From positions 1,182 through 65,181 of the forward strand of contig JAAAIG010000098.1 in NCBI GenBank assembly GCA_015852425.1: a stretch of DNA of 64,000 nt. The letters run 5' to 3'. A program made the translations under genes and the position numbers. The notes below the pieces were generated by a model, which saw only the letters and a program-made list of their open reading frames with translations, was not told where the DNA came from and did no database searches. Source of the DNA: Gryganskiella cystojenkinii. Lineage: Eukaryota; Mortierellomycota; Mortierellomycetes; Mortierellales; Mortierellaceae. Below, piece by piece: positions 36,375-47,235 of the stretch. Numbering within the stretch: the first letter of the stretch is position 1; every line of letters starts with the position of its first letter.

Positions 36375-36942
36375 TTATTTTTTTGGGGGACTGGTCGTTT
36401 GTGCTGTTGTTGATGTTGATATTGTTGGCGTGCGAGAGCTGTATGTTGGAAAAAGCTGACCCAAGACTTCAGCGCTGACGGGATCCACAGGCACCTTTAG
36501 GAAATCTTCCGGATGCTTACAGGCCTCGTGCACCTGCAGATCATTGTCCAGGTCGTCATCGTCTCGGTCCAAAACCCTCAGGACCTCGAAAGTTCTCCTA
36601 AAAAGCGAGTTTTTAGAATCATGTGGAGATAGAGAACGAGGATGATGTTTCAGCGAGAAGCAAAGAGACGGGAAACGCCAAACAACTGAAGTCAAAATAG
36701 GAAGGCTAATAAACGACGCACATGTGTGCGCCGTAAAAGCCCTCGAAACACTCTTCAATTTTCTTTTTGAGGTCTTTGATCAAGACCGATCCTGTAGTCA
36801 TGACCGCGAACATGGGTCCTTGTGGTTGATCAGAAAGAGAAGTAGTTGATACAGAAAGAGGATCGATGTCCGAGGTTTTTAGATAGAGGTGGTGCTCGTC
36901 AATAATCGAAATATGAAGCTTGTACGGGGCGGTGAGAGCCAT
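36375..36942 (-). CDS. Small protein with possible ubiquitin-like fold, unknown
   Basis: Two exons, 36942-36722 and 36597-36375, joined inside an ATG codon (phase 2), give 147 residues. I do not recognise a named family. The order of segments suggests a beta-grasp fold: a strand pair (YKLHISIIDEHHLYLKT), then FAVMTTGSVLIKDL leading into helix KKKIEECFEGFYGAH, then strand FEVLRVLDRD, an acidic turn and LQVHEAC. The segment EDFLKVPVDPVSAEVL follows. The last 25 residues are a Ser/Thr-rich tail ending PPKK. The intron has canonical ends and the frame is open only when it is removed, which supports a real gene. The fold assignment is inference from the predicted pattern. Confidence 0.68.
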
Positions 36943-37629
36943 GGTCGAGAGAGATGAAGAGAGGGTGTTTGTAGTGATGTGGAGAGCAGAGAAGAGAAAA
37001 AGACATGGTAACGAAGTTGAGAGAAGAAATGGTCCTGCCCCTTAGAGAGCAACTACTCTTCAATCTCGAGGATTTCAGTGTTGATAAAATAAGCTCGTTT
37101 TTCGTAAGACTCATTGTCTGCTATGCCGCAACATCTTTAGTTTGACAAGAACGTGTCAAGCAAAGAATCATCCCCCTGGATCATCATCCTTGTAAATCGG
37201 CTGATTGGTGCACAAAACTCTATCGTACTCCGAGGCATCCGAGACTCCTAAGTTGTCCCAAAAAAAATGCCAGCTCACCAAGAGAATGAACAGGCAGAAA
37301 AGCTTTTTTCCAAAGGAGCAAGTTTAAAACCTTAAAAAGGATCCAGTGTTCACCTCTGAGGCGAGAAAGTTGGACGGCCGGTCAGTGTCTCCCTGCTGGC
37401 TGCGGTCTTAAAAATGGGCAAATTACGTGGTGGCCAAATGGCCATGGTCCACCAGGGGTCAAGTCGTATTTTTATTAATACCAGGAATCCAGTAAAATAT
37501 TACATGTAAGGGTTACCTTCGCGTTTTCTCCCTTGTACTAAAAAGAACAGCCGCAGCACTCCTCCCCCATCACCTCGTCCGCAACAACTCAGCCCACCAC
37601 GCGATTTGAACTGCAATCAAAAGTCAAAA
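36943..37629. other. Intergenic before the membrane-protein pseudogene
   Basis: No gene seen. The last 100 bp before 37630 contain AAAAAGAACAGCCGCAGC, resembling AAAAAGAACAGTTCTC just upstream of the intact copy, so the promoter-proximal leader was duplicated too. Confidence 0.5.
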
Positions 37630-38209
37630 ATGTCCACCACATCCGTGCCTTTATTCAGCAAAGGCAGCTACAGCAAGGCTCTGCTAATCTTTCGCCTGGT
37701 CCTAGTCCACCACTGTGTTCCTTTTCCTCTTTCGAAACTACAGCATCAACTTCCAAGGCCATGCTTGCGATCCGGTCATTGTGCAGCATCTTCCTCTGCG
37801 GGTTCATGCTCTAGTGCCCCTCGAGAGAGATCGACTCCATCCGAAAGGCACTGAGGAAGGTGGCCAGCTTTAAATGAGCCGCCGCCGAGGAAGCTGCCAT
37901 CGGCTACGGTGATTTCTTGTCCGAATTTTCGTTCACTGATTTATATCTTGTGGACCTACCCTGGACAAGGGCTCGATGAATGCTGAGGAGTACGATCAAG
38001 CAATGTGGTTTTATAACGGCTGTGTCATTCGAAGGGTTTGAAGCAGTCTTGCCTTCCTCGTCAGTGTCCTGATCCTGGTCGAGTTGGCCTGGTCCTTGAG
38101 AGAGCTTCGCAAGAACAAGCAGAACATGGTCCGTGTTGATTCACTGCCAGTCTATACAGAGGGCGGCTGTGAGATGAACTTGGTCGACAACAACGATATC
38201 AAGAACTAA
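37630..38209 (+). pseudogene. Decayed tandem copy of the four-helix membrane protein
   Basis: This is a degenerate duplicate of the gene at 39214-39996. The start (MSTTSVPLFSKGSYSKALL then IFRLVLV) aligns with the intact N-terminus. About 230 bp of the intact gene, covering the rest of helix 1 and helix 2, is missing at about 37713. Sequence then resumes at the part matching AASSTKAKLAIRVFCSIFLC, out of frame. The middle holds several stops and short indels. The last 230 bp, from GAGTACGATCAAGCAATGTG to the stop, is very similar to the intact copy. It carries a nonsense change (arginine codon to TGA) just after the CVIRR segment. The matching stop codon is at 38207. It cannot make the full protein. 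Confidence 0.88.
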
Positions 38210-39213
38210 ATATATCCCTTTCTCTGCTTCTCACCTCTCGCGATCAACTTATGAGCTGGCGTGTTCGACAGGGACCTTGAGAGGAACGTTAGTGCAGTTA
38301 ATTGACATTTTGTGGCTGCCAACTGATATTATTTTGGTCGAAAGAAGGTGCTCGTTCAACAGTAATGACAACGATAGCATGGAAGTTGTAACGTCGACTT
38401 ATCACATAGTACAAGTCAGTCGAGTCTTTGTGCTTTGACGAGGCACTGACTCGAACGCCCTATCGCCCTCGTGAAACGGCAACAAAACAAGAACAAGAAT
38501 GACGATGACTCAGGGACCTTGATCTGCGTTTTGGGCACTATAAGGTGCTGTTGGCTCTTTATTTTTTTTCCTCCACCTTCTCTTTGAAGTGAGATAGTTT
38601 TTCTCTTAAATCTGATAGCAAGTCGGTGCAGTGTGCCAATGTTGAAAAAAAGAAAAAAAGAAACGCGGTTGATCATGGAGAGTCGAAACCTTCTTTTTTC
38701 ATGCAAACAAACAAAACCAGTACACTGTGGAAAGAGAAGAAATTCTCGGTCTACTCTGCGGGCGAATTTTGAGAGCAACTGGAAAACTGGAATAGATCCC
38801 CAAAAGAGGGCTTTTGGACTATGGGATGACAGGTGCCTACCCACACACCTTCACTTCCCATTACTCTTAATTATGATACTTCGTTGTTGACTGAATGCTC
38901 TTGAGTGCCTTTTAATGGCAGCCGAGGAAATTGTTCATGCTAGTGTGCGAACTTTTGTCCGAGAGCTCTTGCAGTATCACTCCCATGTGCTCTCGTCTCC
39001 CACTTTTTGATATTTAACCAGGGAGACAAAGTCGACGTGTTCGTATATAAATAAGGCATACTGCCACTACGTTACCTCAGTTTTAAATATCAATACACCA
39101 TCAGCCGCCCTCGATCCTTAAAAAGAACAGTTCTCTTCTTGTCTCAACATTCACCACCACAACGCACGCTCACGAATAACTCGACCAAGCCAACAAGTGC
39201 TGTCGTCACAACA
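38210..39213. other. Spacer between pseudogene and intact copy, with TATA box
   Basis: No gene is supported in 1.0 kb. A strong TATA element (TATATAAATA, about 39044-39053) lies about 165 bp before the ATG at 39214. Confidence 0.55.
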
Positions 39214-39996
39214 ATGACCGACGTGTTCACATTGATATTCCGCAAGGGTAGCCATAATAGGGCCTTGCAAATCTTTCGCCTGGTCTTGGTTTTCCTCGCT
39301 GTCATGATGTTGATATTTGATGGCATCGGACTCGCCAGTCTGAAGGACGAAATTGTGGCGTCTCGCAAGAATTATCCCGATATGGTCTTCGATGTGGACT
39401 GGGGTTTACACGTTCTCTTATTTCTTCCTGATATCCTCAACATGATCTTCTACACAACGATCTTGTTCATGGCCTACCGCAGTCTACGTGGCAGCGCTAC
39501 TACATTCACTTCTTCCACTGCAGCATCATCAACCAAGGCCAAGCTCGCCATTCGAGTTTTCTGCAGTATCTTCCTTTGCGGATTCCTGCTCTATGATCCC
39601 TCGGCCGAGATTGGGTCCCTCCAAAAGTTTTTCCGTGAGGTAGAAAAGGCCAAAAGAGAGTCGGCGAAAGCCCGTGGGATAACTTTAGACGAGGAGGAAT
39701 ACTCGGTCGGATTCTCATTTAATTCTCTATACCTTTGCGGATCAACCCCGGACAAGACTTTGATGACCATTAGTGAATACGATCAAGCGATGTGGTTCTT
39801 TAACGGCTGTGTCATCCGAAGGGCTCGTAGCAGTCTCGCCTTCTTCGTCAGTGTTCTGATCCTAGTCGAGTTGGTCTGGTCCTTGAGAGAGCTTCGCAAG
39901 AACAAGCAGAACATGGTCCGGGTTGATTCACTGCCAGCCTATACAGAGGGCGGCTGTGAGAAAAATGTGACCGACAACACAGACAGCAAGAATTAA
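39214..39996 (+). CDS. Four-helix membrane protein, fungal unknown
   Basis: I do not recognise a named family. The frame is single-exon, 260 residues, starting MTDVFTLIFRKGSHNRALQ. An in-frame stretch upstream has only a TTG start, and the duplicated copy also begins at this Met. Four hydrophobic spans are seen: FRLVLVFLAVMMLIFDGIG, VLLFLPDILNMIFYTTILFM, LAIRVFCSIFLCGFLLYD and SLAFFVSVLILVELVWSL. Between spans 3 and 4 is a charged loop of about 70 residues with a conserved-looking YLCGSTPDKTL and a Cys pair. The short C-terminal tail is basic then acidic (RELRKNKQNMVRVDSLPAY), likely cytosolic, with a YTEGG motif. It resembles the small multi-span proteins expanded in Mortierella-type genomes. 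A strong TATA box is upstream. Confidence 0.82.
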   Translation: MTDVFTLIFRKGSHNRALQIFRLVLVFLAVMMLIFDGIGLASLKDEIVASRKNYPDMVFDVDWGLHVLLFLPDILNMIFYTTILFMAYRSLRGSATTFTSSTAASSTKAKLAIRVFCSIFLCGFLLYDPSAEIGSLQKFFREVEKAKRESAKARGITLDEEEYSVGFSFNSLYLCGSTPDKTLMTISEYDQAMWFFNGCVIRRARSSLAFFVSVLILVELVWSLRELRKNKQNMVRVDSLPAYTEGGCEKNVTDNTDSKN

Positions 39997-40756
39997 AGGT
40001 TCTCTTGATTCAAACTGATGTTTTTTCTCCTATTTTACTTATGCTACTTTTTTATCTATTTTTTTTTCTCCCCGGGAAAGACCAAATGAGAGCAAGAGTG
40101 GAAGACTTCAAGAAAGTCGAGGAGACGAGGCGGAGTAAGTTCGCGAGGAAAGAAAACAAGATGGTGAAGATTATGGTGGTATCCAATGTGTGCAGGGTGC
40201 AAGTTTCTTGCCAGGCAGGGTAGCGTCGTTAAAGGAGTCCATCATGAAGTCCTCAACAACTTTGTCTGCAGAGAACATCTGACGGTTAAACCGATACGCA
40301 GACGCTATATACTGTATCGGTTGGATCAAAGTTCCAGGTGTGCCGAAGCACAAAAGACTGAGCAGACAAAGGGGTGATACTTTGTTTATCCAACTCTGGC
40401 CAGGGATTGTACCTTCCATAGCCCTCGAAGCTCGCGATGCAGCTGTCAGGCACCACCATACTCTTCACCCAGTATACCTGGGCCGCCTTGCATCGAGCGT
40501 CTGTCGTGCCATTGTTGCAAATGTCGAACTAAGACGTCGTGCTATTTGCTGGTCGCAGGATTGTAAAATAATAACCTAAAGGTGCGATGGTTGGTTGAAT
40601 GAATAATGAGGGAATGAGGGAACGTAGGAGGAGAGAGGAAGGAAGGGAGCACGATAAACTGAGACCTTGGAACAATGATGTTTGCCTAGTAAGAGAATGG
40701 GCGGTACATAATTGATCTCATGGCGGCAATACGTGGTCTGACTGATACGCCATGTT
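39997..40756. other. Convergent 3' flanks
   Basis: There is no supported gene in 760 bp. Open frames on both strands are short and featureless. Confidence 0.5.
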
Positions 40757-41822
40757 TTATTCTACGCTTTCGACATCGCCTAGGGCTACTGCAAACGCCG
40801 GGTAAAGCCTGTCCGATGTAGATGTGCTCAGCATCCGCAACTCTATGCCTGATCCCGGAATCTGACCCTGATCCTGACCCTGCTGCTGCTGTTGTTGTTG
40901 TTGTTGTTGGTGGTGGTGTTGTTGCTTCATCTGCTCTAGATACAGCCGCCGACGCGCCTTTTGTTGCTGTTTCCAATCCAGGAACTCCTCCTCGGTCCAC
41001 CTTCCTAAACCTTGACCGTGACCGCGACTCACTAGGGACAGCCATCCGAACCAGGTGCGTTCGAAACCCTTGATATCTCGTAGTAGAACTAGCATCGATA
41101 CCCCTTGACAAAGCAAAATCATGATCTGGAAACTGAGCCAGACCTCGATCATACCAGAACCTGGTCTCGTGTGTTGTATTGTACCGCTGCCACTGTAGTT
41201 GACTCCATTCCTGGCTATCCGCAGGACGATCCCTTCTCTTTGCAAACGAAAGGACCACTTTAAGGATTCTTGAGAAGATAAGGTCGTTGTTACAGGTGAA
41301 GACATAGATGTGCTGCCGTAACTGTGATCCTCCTCATTTCCGAAAGCATGACCAAGGAGGGTGAGGATGTCCAGAGCAGCCAAGCATCGAAGAAGCATCT
41401 TTGCGCACCATATCCGGAAGACGAATCGAGTCATAGTGAAGGATCGAAGATAAACAACCAAAAGAATAAGCGTCGTGTCAAGAATTACAAGCAAGGAATG
41501 ACCTAGTTGTCGATCGAGTTCCATCTGCTCAATGATTTGTCGTTTATGAGCTATAATGAGTTAGTGTGATAACTAGTTAGAGAGTGTCCAAGCGCCTGTT
41601 TAGTGTTTCTCATAATCCCAAGGACTTGGTGATCGTTCGAGGAAGAATCGAGACTTCTCAAAATGTCCCCAGCGACTTACATTTCATGGCCATACCTGGG
41701 TCGGCATACTTTTTCTTCACATTGTAAATTGTATGTAAGGCAAAATAAAGTGACTGAAGCCCGATCGCTGCTAACAAGATCCTGGGCCACTCTTGGACGA
41801 GTTTACTATGCACCAGGCTCAT
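40757..41822 (-). CDS. Membrane protein with Gln/His-rich tail; 5' end uncertain
   Basis: The 3' exon (41524-40757) is firm. It encodes helices LLVILDTTLILLVVYL, MLLRCLAALDILTLLGHAF and WLSFQIMILLCQGVSMLVLL, a WTEEEFLDWKQQQKARRR segment, a poly-Gln run and a Ser-rich end. Two 5' ends are possible. Model A: exon 41822-41697 (MSLVHSKLVQEWPRILL, another membrane-like segment) spliced CAG/GTATGG to an acceptor just before ATG 41524, giving 297 residues. Model B: a 13-nt first exon 41694-41682 with a perfect GTAAGT donor, joined to 41550, giving MAMKSHKRQIIEQ before MELDRQ, 268 residues. Model B has the better splice sites; model A keeps an extra helix. Family unknown. Confidence 0.6.
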
Positions 41823-44132
41823 ATTCCAGGAGCTTTTTCGGACTGATCTGTATAGTTGTCGCTAGGGCACGGAGAACGACGTCTGATATCCTGCGTTGTC
41901 GTTGAGAGTGTCACAGGAGTAAAATATGTGACAGAGATCGAGTATGCTATCTGTTGTGTGGGCGAGGGGAATGAGTGCGGGCGAAGAGTTCTAGTCTTTC
42001 CGCGATACCCAGAAAAATTGAGGCAAAAAAGTAAGAGCTGTATGTAGAATGGGAGGAGTGGAGCTTGTGTGTAATCCACTGAAGGTGAAAAAGAGCGAAG
42101 CTAAAATGAAGAAAGAATATAATGCAAGGGGTTGAGACTAGACAGAGGAGTATAGGAATGTAGTCTGTTGTTGGAAGTGATGGTAAAGGCAGGCCATGCG
42201 ATAAAGCAAGAATGTTGAACCGCACGCAAAAAAACCTGTTGTCTAGGGCAAGGGTATAGGACTGGAGGTTTCGTTACGAAGACGAGGCATAGCTAAGGGG
42301 CAATGAATAGCTGAAAAAATCGCCAATATTAGGAAGAAACACAAACGTGAGAGTAAGAGTGGGACGGAATTTGTACAAGGAAGAGGGAATGAGGGAATTG
42401 CTCAAGAATCAAGGACAGAAGAGGGATGGAGGGATGGATGAACAATAAGCAAAAAAAACAGGAAAAGAGAGAAAAAGTGAAAAAAGCTTGGGAAAAGAAA
42501 GCTGTGTTACAAAACTGTTGCATCAACAGAAAAACAGCAAATGCGATCCAAAGAAAGCACAAGGGCGAACAATCTGACTGTCCTAGACAAGTAAACTTCA
42601 TCTACTCTTGGTCACCTTTTGCTCTCATAATGAATGCATTTGGGCGTCTTTTTTCTTTTTTTTTTTTTTGGAGGGGGAGAGAGTGAGGATAATGAGATTG
42701 CTGGCAAATAATCATTTTTATCCCATGTGGATGAACGCCACTTGCTCGAAGGAGCGGACGAAATTAGAGCGATCTTCCCAGCGCGACTCTGTTCCTTGGA
42801 CCATACTTACGCCAAATACGATTACCTTCATCGAAATAAAAAAACCTCTGCGACAGCCTCCCATTCTTGAAAGATTTGAAAATGAGGACCCTGTGTCGCT
42901 CTCGGCGATAGTGACGAATACCAGAACATTTGCACAGACCCAATGGGTCTATCATACCTCTCCTCCATTTACTTCATGACAATGCTATCGCTCTCTCAAT
43001 TCGTATATAGATGGCAGTACAGCTCCTTGTTTTCTCTTGATATCCGTGGCACAACATTGGGGGAGGCACTATTTGCTCCGGTTCCCATTCGCGGCTTTAA
43101 ACTCCCCCTCGCCCTTGATTCAATTTCGTCCTCGCTCTGACGACCATAGATAACATCTGCCGTTCTTTTCCAAACAGGACAGCCTAAAAATAAAAATAAA
43201 ACAATAAATATTATAATAGAAATTTTTTATTCAAGAATCTCGACTCGTGAACCTGCCACATACTCCTGACAACCTCGTCCTTGCTTCGTGATTTGCACAG
43301 GCAGCGTGGCTATGAGGCAAGTTTTCTGTTTCAAAGATCAAAAAGGCAAAAGGGGAGAGGCACTCATACCAACGGTCTGGGAAGAAATCATGCTGAGACT
43401 GCGACATGTAGAGAGTCGACAACACGCTTGTTTTTGCCTTGTCGCTCCCCTTCTCGCCCCCACAACAGCCCAATGTCCGACTGGGCGCGGGGATGGAGAA
43501 CTTGACATTTATTCTTTCTTTCTTTCTTTCTTGTTTCACAGTCTGTCGCTTCGCTTTGCAATGCTCTCAAGTCACAGGTTTGCTCGTAAACCCCTGGTCC
43601 CTCAGCTCTTCAACTTTCTAACTACACAAGCCTGCATTGGCTCACTGATTGTTCTGCATGACGGACCGGTGTCTTCGTACCCTGCAATTTAAATTTGTGT
43701 TAGCCTACCAATGTGATTCCTATAATATATCTCGCAGAGAGTTCCAAGGGTGCAGTCGTGGACAAGGACCAGACCGCGTTGCGAGTACATGTAGAGTCTT
43801 CTAGTCAATTTGCAAAAATAAGAATATGGCTTTACAGATGAGGAAAAGCTGGAGGGAATGTCTCGAATGCGAGATAGTACAAGGAGGGATGAAGAGTGGT
43901 CAGAGGGGTAATTGCCTGACATGTAAATGGACTGTGACAATATTCGGAGCATATGGTGGACAATTTATTAATTAATTAAAGGACGTAAGATCAGAAAAGA
44001 GGAAGAGAGCGATCTTTTCCCATGGGCGGAGTCCATTTTTTGGCAGGGTTACTTTTTTTGTGTATTTGTTTCTCTCAGGTCTTGGTCCTTTGGTGGTGGC
44101 TTTGACAACAGAAAGAAAGGGGTGTATACAAA

Positions 44133-44372
44133 ACACGTCGTTTCTGTGTTTATTTGGCCAAAGAAAGACAAGAGACACAGTCACCAGCGCGGCTGAGGGC
44201 CTACAAGGTCCAAAAATACTGATAAGGAATAGAATTTGCAGCTTAAAACCACAAAAAGCAGCGTGAAAATCGACCATTACAAAACTCCGCGGACTCTTTT
44301 TTGCTCGATTGTGCCTTTTCGCTCCCGGCAACGCTCCCGGCAACGCGCCAAATGACCACAGAAACGACATGT
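44133..44372. repeat. MITE-like inverted-repeat unit A
   Basis: A 240-bp unit is bounded by 26-bp imperfect terminal inverted repeats. Left is 44133-44158 (ACACGTCGTTTCTGTG...), right is 44347-44372; 23 of 26 positions pair. The body (from GACACAGTCACCAGCGCGGC) is repeated in unit B with a period of about 237 bp. A short direct repeat CTCCCGGCAACG occurs twice near its right end. No coding capacity. It resembles a non-autonomous DNA element, but I see no clear target-site duplication. Confidence 0.6.
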
Positions 44373-44381
44373 CCTTTGTAG

Positions 44382-44586
44382 GCCTGTCGTCGCGTCTTCC
44401 AGAGGAGAAGGACACAGTCACACCAGCGCGGCTGAGGATCTACAAGGTCCAAAAATGCTGACAAGGAATAGAAATGTACAGTAATTAAGTTTAAAATCGC
44501 CGTTACAAACCTCCGCGGAGACTTTTGCTTGATCGTGCCATTTGCTTCTGGCAACGCGTGTCCAGAGAAAAACGTCGATGACAGGC
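44382..44586. repeat. MITE-like inverted-repeat unit B
   Basis: This is a second copy of the body of unit A. Shared blocks include ACCAGCGCGGCTGAGG, CTACAAGGTCCAAAAAT, AAGGAATAGAA and CTCCGCGG. It is flanked by its own short inverted ends: GCCTGTCGTCG at 44382-44392 and CGATGACAGGC at 44576-44586, one mismatch. It is somewhat shorter than unit A. Confidence 0.55.
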
Positions 44587-46047
44587 ACCTGTCGAATTCA
44601 TGGATCTTTCCTACTTCGCCCCCATATCCGCCTAGAGCCGACTCGCAAAAATTTCTGTGAATCATCGTCGCCGGTTTATGCCAGCGATAAAGAAAAAGCG
44701 TGTATCAGAACATTACCTTAAAAATTGAGAAATCGATACCGCAGTCCTTGGAGTAAGAATGGTTAGAGGGGCTGGATGCATCACAGGTATTTGTCTCTTT
44801 GGTTCTACCTAGCGGTCTACAAATACAGACGCGTTGTTAACGCTCACCTCAGACCTTCACCAATTCGCAAAGTAAACATCAATGCATTTGCGCAAGCCTG
44901 AAGTACATCTACGAATTCAGGCTTATTGGTGCCGTCACCTGGAGAGGCGCTCTCTCCTATCCCTCCCACGCCAGAGCTTAAATGCGGGATGCAGCCAACC
45001 CTAGCCTGTTAATTGGAAAGTCGACTCTACGTGATTGAGTTCAATGAAAAGGAAGTTTAGAGGTCCACAGATGACTGTGGGTTAGTGTAGATGGTTATCA
45101 TAAACAATGATGACCGAAAACTAAACTCTCTCTTCCTCGGAGAGACAACGGAAGCCAGTAGGAAGTGTTCCTCGTTTCCGTCCCTCTACTCCTTTCTTTG
45201 TTGTTTGTCCAATTCACTGCCTCTTCTGTAGCTCGAGTTCGATCTGTTTAAATTTGCATGGAATAATGAGTAGAGCAAGGGCCAAGCACGCTGGCCGAGG
45301 GGACTCCAACAGCAGCCACGGAAAAAAGAAAACAAAAAAACACTCAATAAGTCGATTTCATTGTGCTCAAAGATCCTCGGCCATTTCTGTCTCTGCAGCT
45401 TCTCAGTCTCCTTGTTTATCAGGGTCACTTGTGGAACGTGAATAGGGAAGGTCTTAGTAAAGTTCCTTATTCAAAACGCTGGAGCACCATGATGGTGAGA
45501 GCACTCATTTCTAAAGCCAATAGAGTCGCTCGCTTTTGCTGTTGTTTGAATAAGGACAAGAAAAAAAGACTCTGCGACACAATGAGAGATAGTTTTCAAG
45601 AAGAACCAAGGATCCAAAGAGCCACAGCTGTTTGTTAAAGTCATTTTCACATAAAATCGCTCTTTCCGTCAACTTCAATTGGCCTTCTGTGGGCAACGTC
45701 AATTGACAAAAAGGGGTGAAAATGACTGTACTGGCACAATGGAGGCAAATTAGCAGCCAAGAAAATAGGGCCCGCGCACAATCCTTTTGACGACTTAGAA
45801 AGATTGATTAAGAATCAAAAGAAAATGAGGAGCGGGCTTGGATTACAAACACACCAAAGTGTGGTGACACAAATCTCGGCTAAGTTTCTTGAGAGCGAAT
45901 GATTTTGACCAAAACCATTCTTTGTCAAGGGAAGAGCAAAGAGTAGAATTGTCGTCCGTTTCTGGTCGCGCCTTCTTTATACCGTTTGGGACGACAAAGA
46001 TAAACCACGAGCTGGGACGAAGAGTCTAAAATGGTGAATGACGCCGA

Positions 46048-46059
46048 GGGGGGGGGGGG
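46048..46059 (+). repeat. 12-base G homopolymer
   Basis: Twelve consecutive G residues stand alone in an otherwise mixed sequence, far from any gene. Confidence 0.9.
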
Positions 46060-46866
46060 TTCTTTACCGCAAGCTTTATTGAACCAGAGGAAAGGAAACT
46101 CCAGAAGACCAAAACATTTTGGGGGGTGTATTTCGAGGCAGTGCAAGCAAACTCGAATGTTTCGCATTTGATCCACGGAGAAGAACATGGTGGCAGAAAA
46201 GGAGAGCGTCCTGAGAAGTTGTCATGGATTTGTATGCACCAAAAACCCTTTTCCGTAGGGAAATCGACTACGGCCGTTCAGTCAAAGTGATCTTGCCATG
46301 GTTCTGCTTCGGAGGCGCAGAATAAGTACCACTCTAAATTAGCAACCGACTTTGCCACTTGCTGCCATTCATCTTTCAACCTGAGAAGCGGGTAACAATG
46401 TTAACGATCATAGCGATGTGTAGAGTCCTGGACAAAAAATATCGATCTTTATATTTCGCTTCACTGAATACTTGCAATTGAATCCTCTTGGTGTTTTTTT
46501 TGCTCGTGTAACAATCAGCCAAAAGAATTGAAAACAGAGTGCCAACGAAATACAAAGATCATTTTTTTCTTTCCGTCCGGGACTCTTTGACTTCAAGGAC
46601 CAATTGCTCGTTCTTGAATAGAGTCCAAGGGATCCTTTCGGATATGCTTACATTTTGTGGAGTTTGAATTGAGCGGCTTTCTGCCAGGGATTGAATTGGT
46701 TCACAGGTAAACAAAATATAGACTAGGATACATGCGTTGGTGGCAGGGGCACAGCAAAGGGCCCTCGGATTGCTGTCAAAGAGAAAGTGGTGATACAACC
46801 ATGGAGTCCTGTCACACACAACCCAAAAAGGCGAACTCATAAAAATAAAAAAATGAAGAAACCCCC

Positions 46867-46874
46867 TATAAAAA
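46867..46874 (+). promoter_or_regulatory. TATA box of the C2H2 gene
   Basis: TATAAAAA follows an A-rich stretch and precedes a CT-rich leader of roughly 340 bases before ATG 47236. The bases just before the ATG (CCCCGCCGTGCAG) look like a splice acceptor, so a 5' UTR intron is possible. Confidence 0.55.
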
Positions 46875-47235
46875 GGACAGCCCAGCTTTCATTTTCTTTC
46901 TTTCTTCATCCTCAATTTCACTTCTTATCGTCATCATTAGACCTTTCTTAGCAACGAACAAACCCGCCAGTCGCATCCTCAGATATTTCACTTTTAGTTA
47001 CCTTTTGTTTCTATTCTCAGCTTCACTGCCATTCACAAACTCCATATACCTAGCTGCCAATCAGGTCCTCATTGCCACCGTATCACAACCTTTTTTCTTG
47101 CCGCCAATTTTTGTTTTCTGTTGACATTCCAGTCGCTGTCTTTTGCACTTTTTTAAACCGCACTTGGTTCTACTCAACCCTTGTCTCTCAATCTATCTCT
47201 TTGTTCCATTCTTTCTTTTCTGCCCCGCCGTGCAG

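Larger units (their letters stand above)
41823..47235. other. Gene-poor 5.4-kb block
   Basis: I find no protein gene, tRNA or rRNA that I can support. Open frames are short and featureless. Contents: a TTTC tetranucleotide tract (43512-43533), two adjacent inverted-repeat units (44133-44586), a GTCAATTGAC palindrome (45698-45707), a 12-base G-run (46048-46059), and the promoter and long leader of the C2H2 gene (from about 46867). Confidence 0.55.

Noticed and set aside
40686..41258. 190-residue frame overlapping the membrane-protein exon in another frame
   Set aside because: The other frame has membrane spans and a better composition; this one is an overlap artefact.
43288..43692. Overlapping open frames in the gene-poor block
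   Set aside because: Three frames are open at once over a TTTC tract, which shows low stop density rather than coding.
44161..44421. Minus-strand open frames across the inverted-repeat units
   Set aside because: They exist only because the unit is repeated; the translations share no protein-like pattern.
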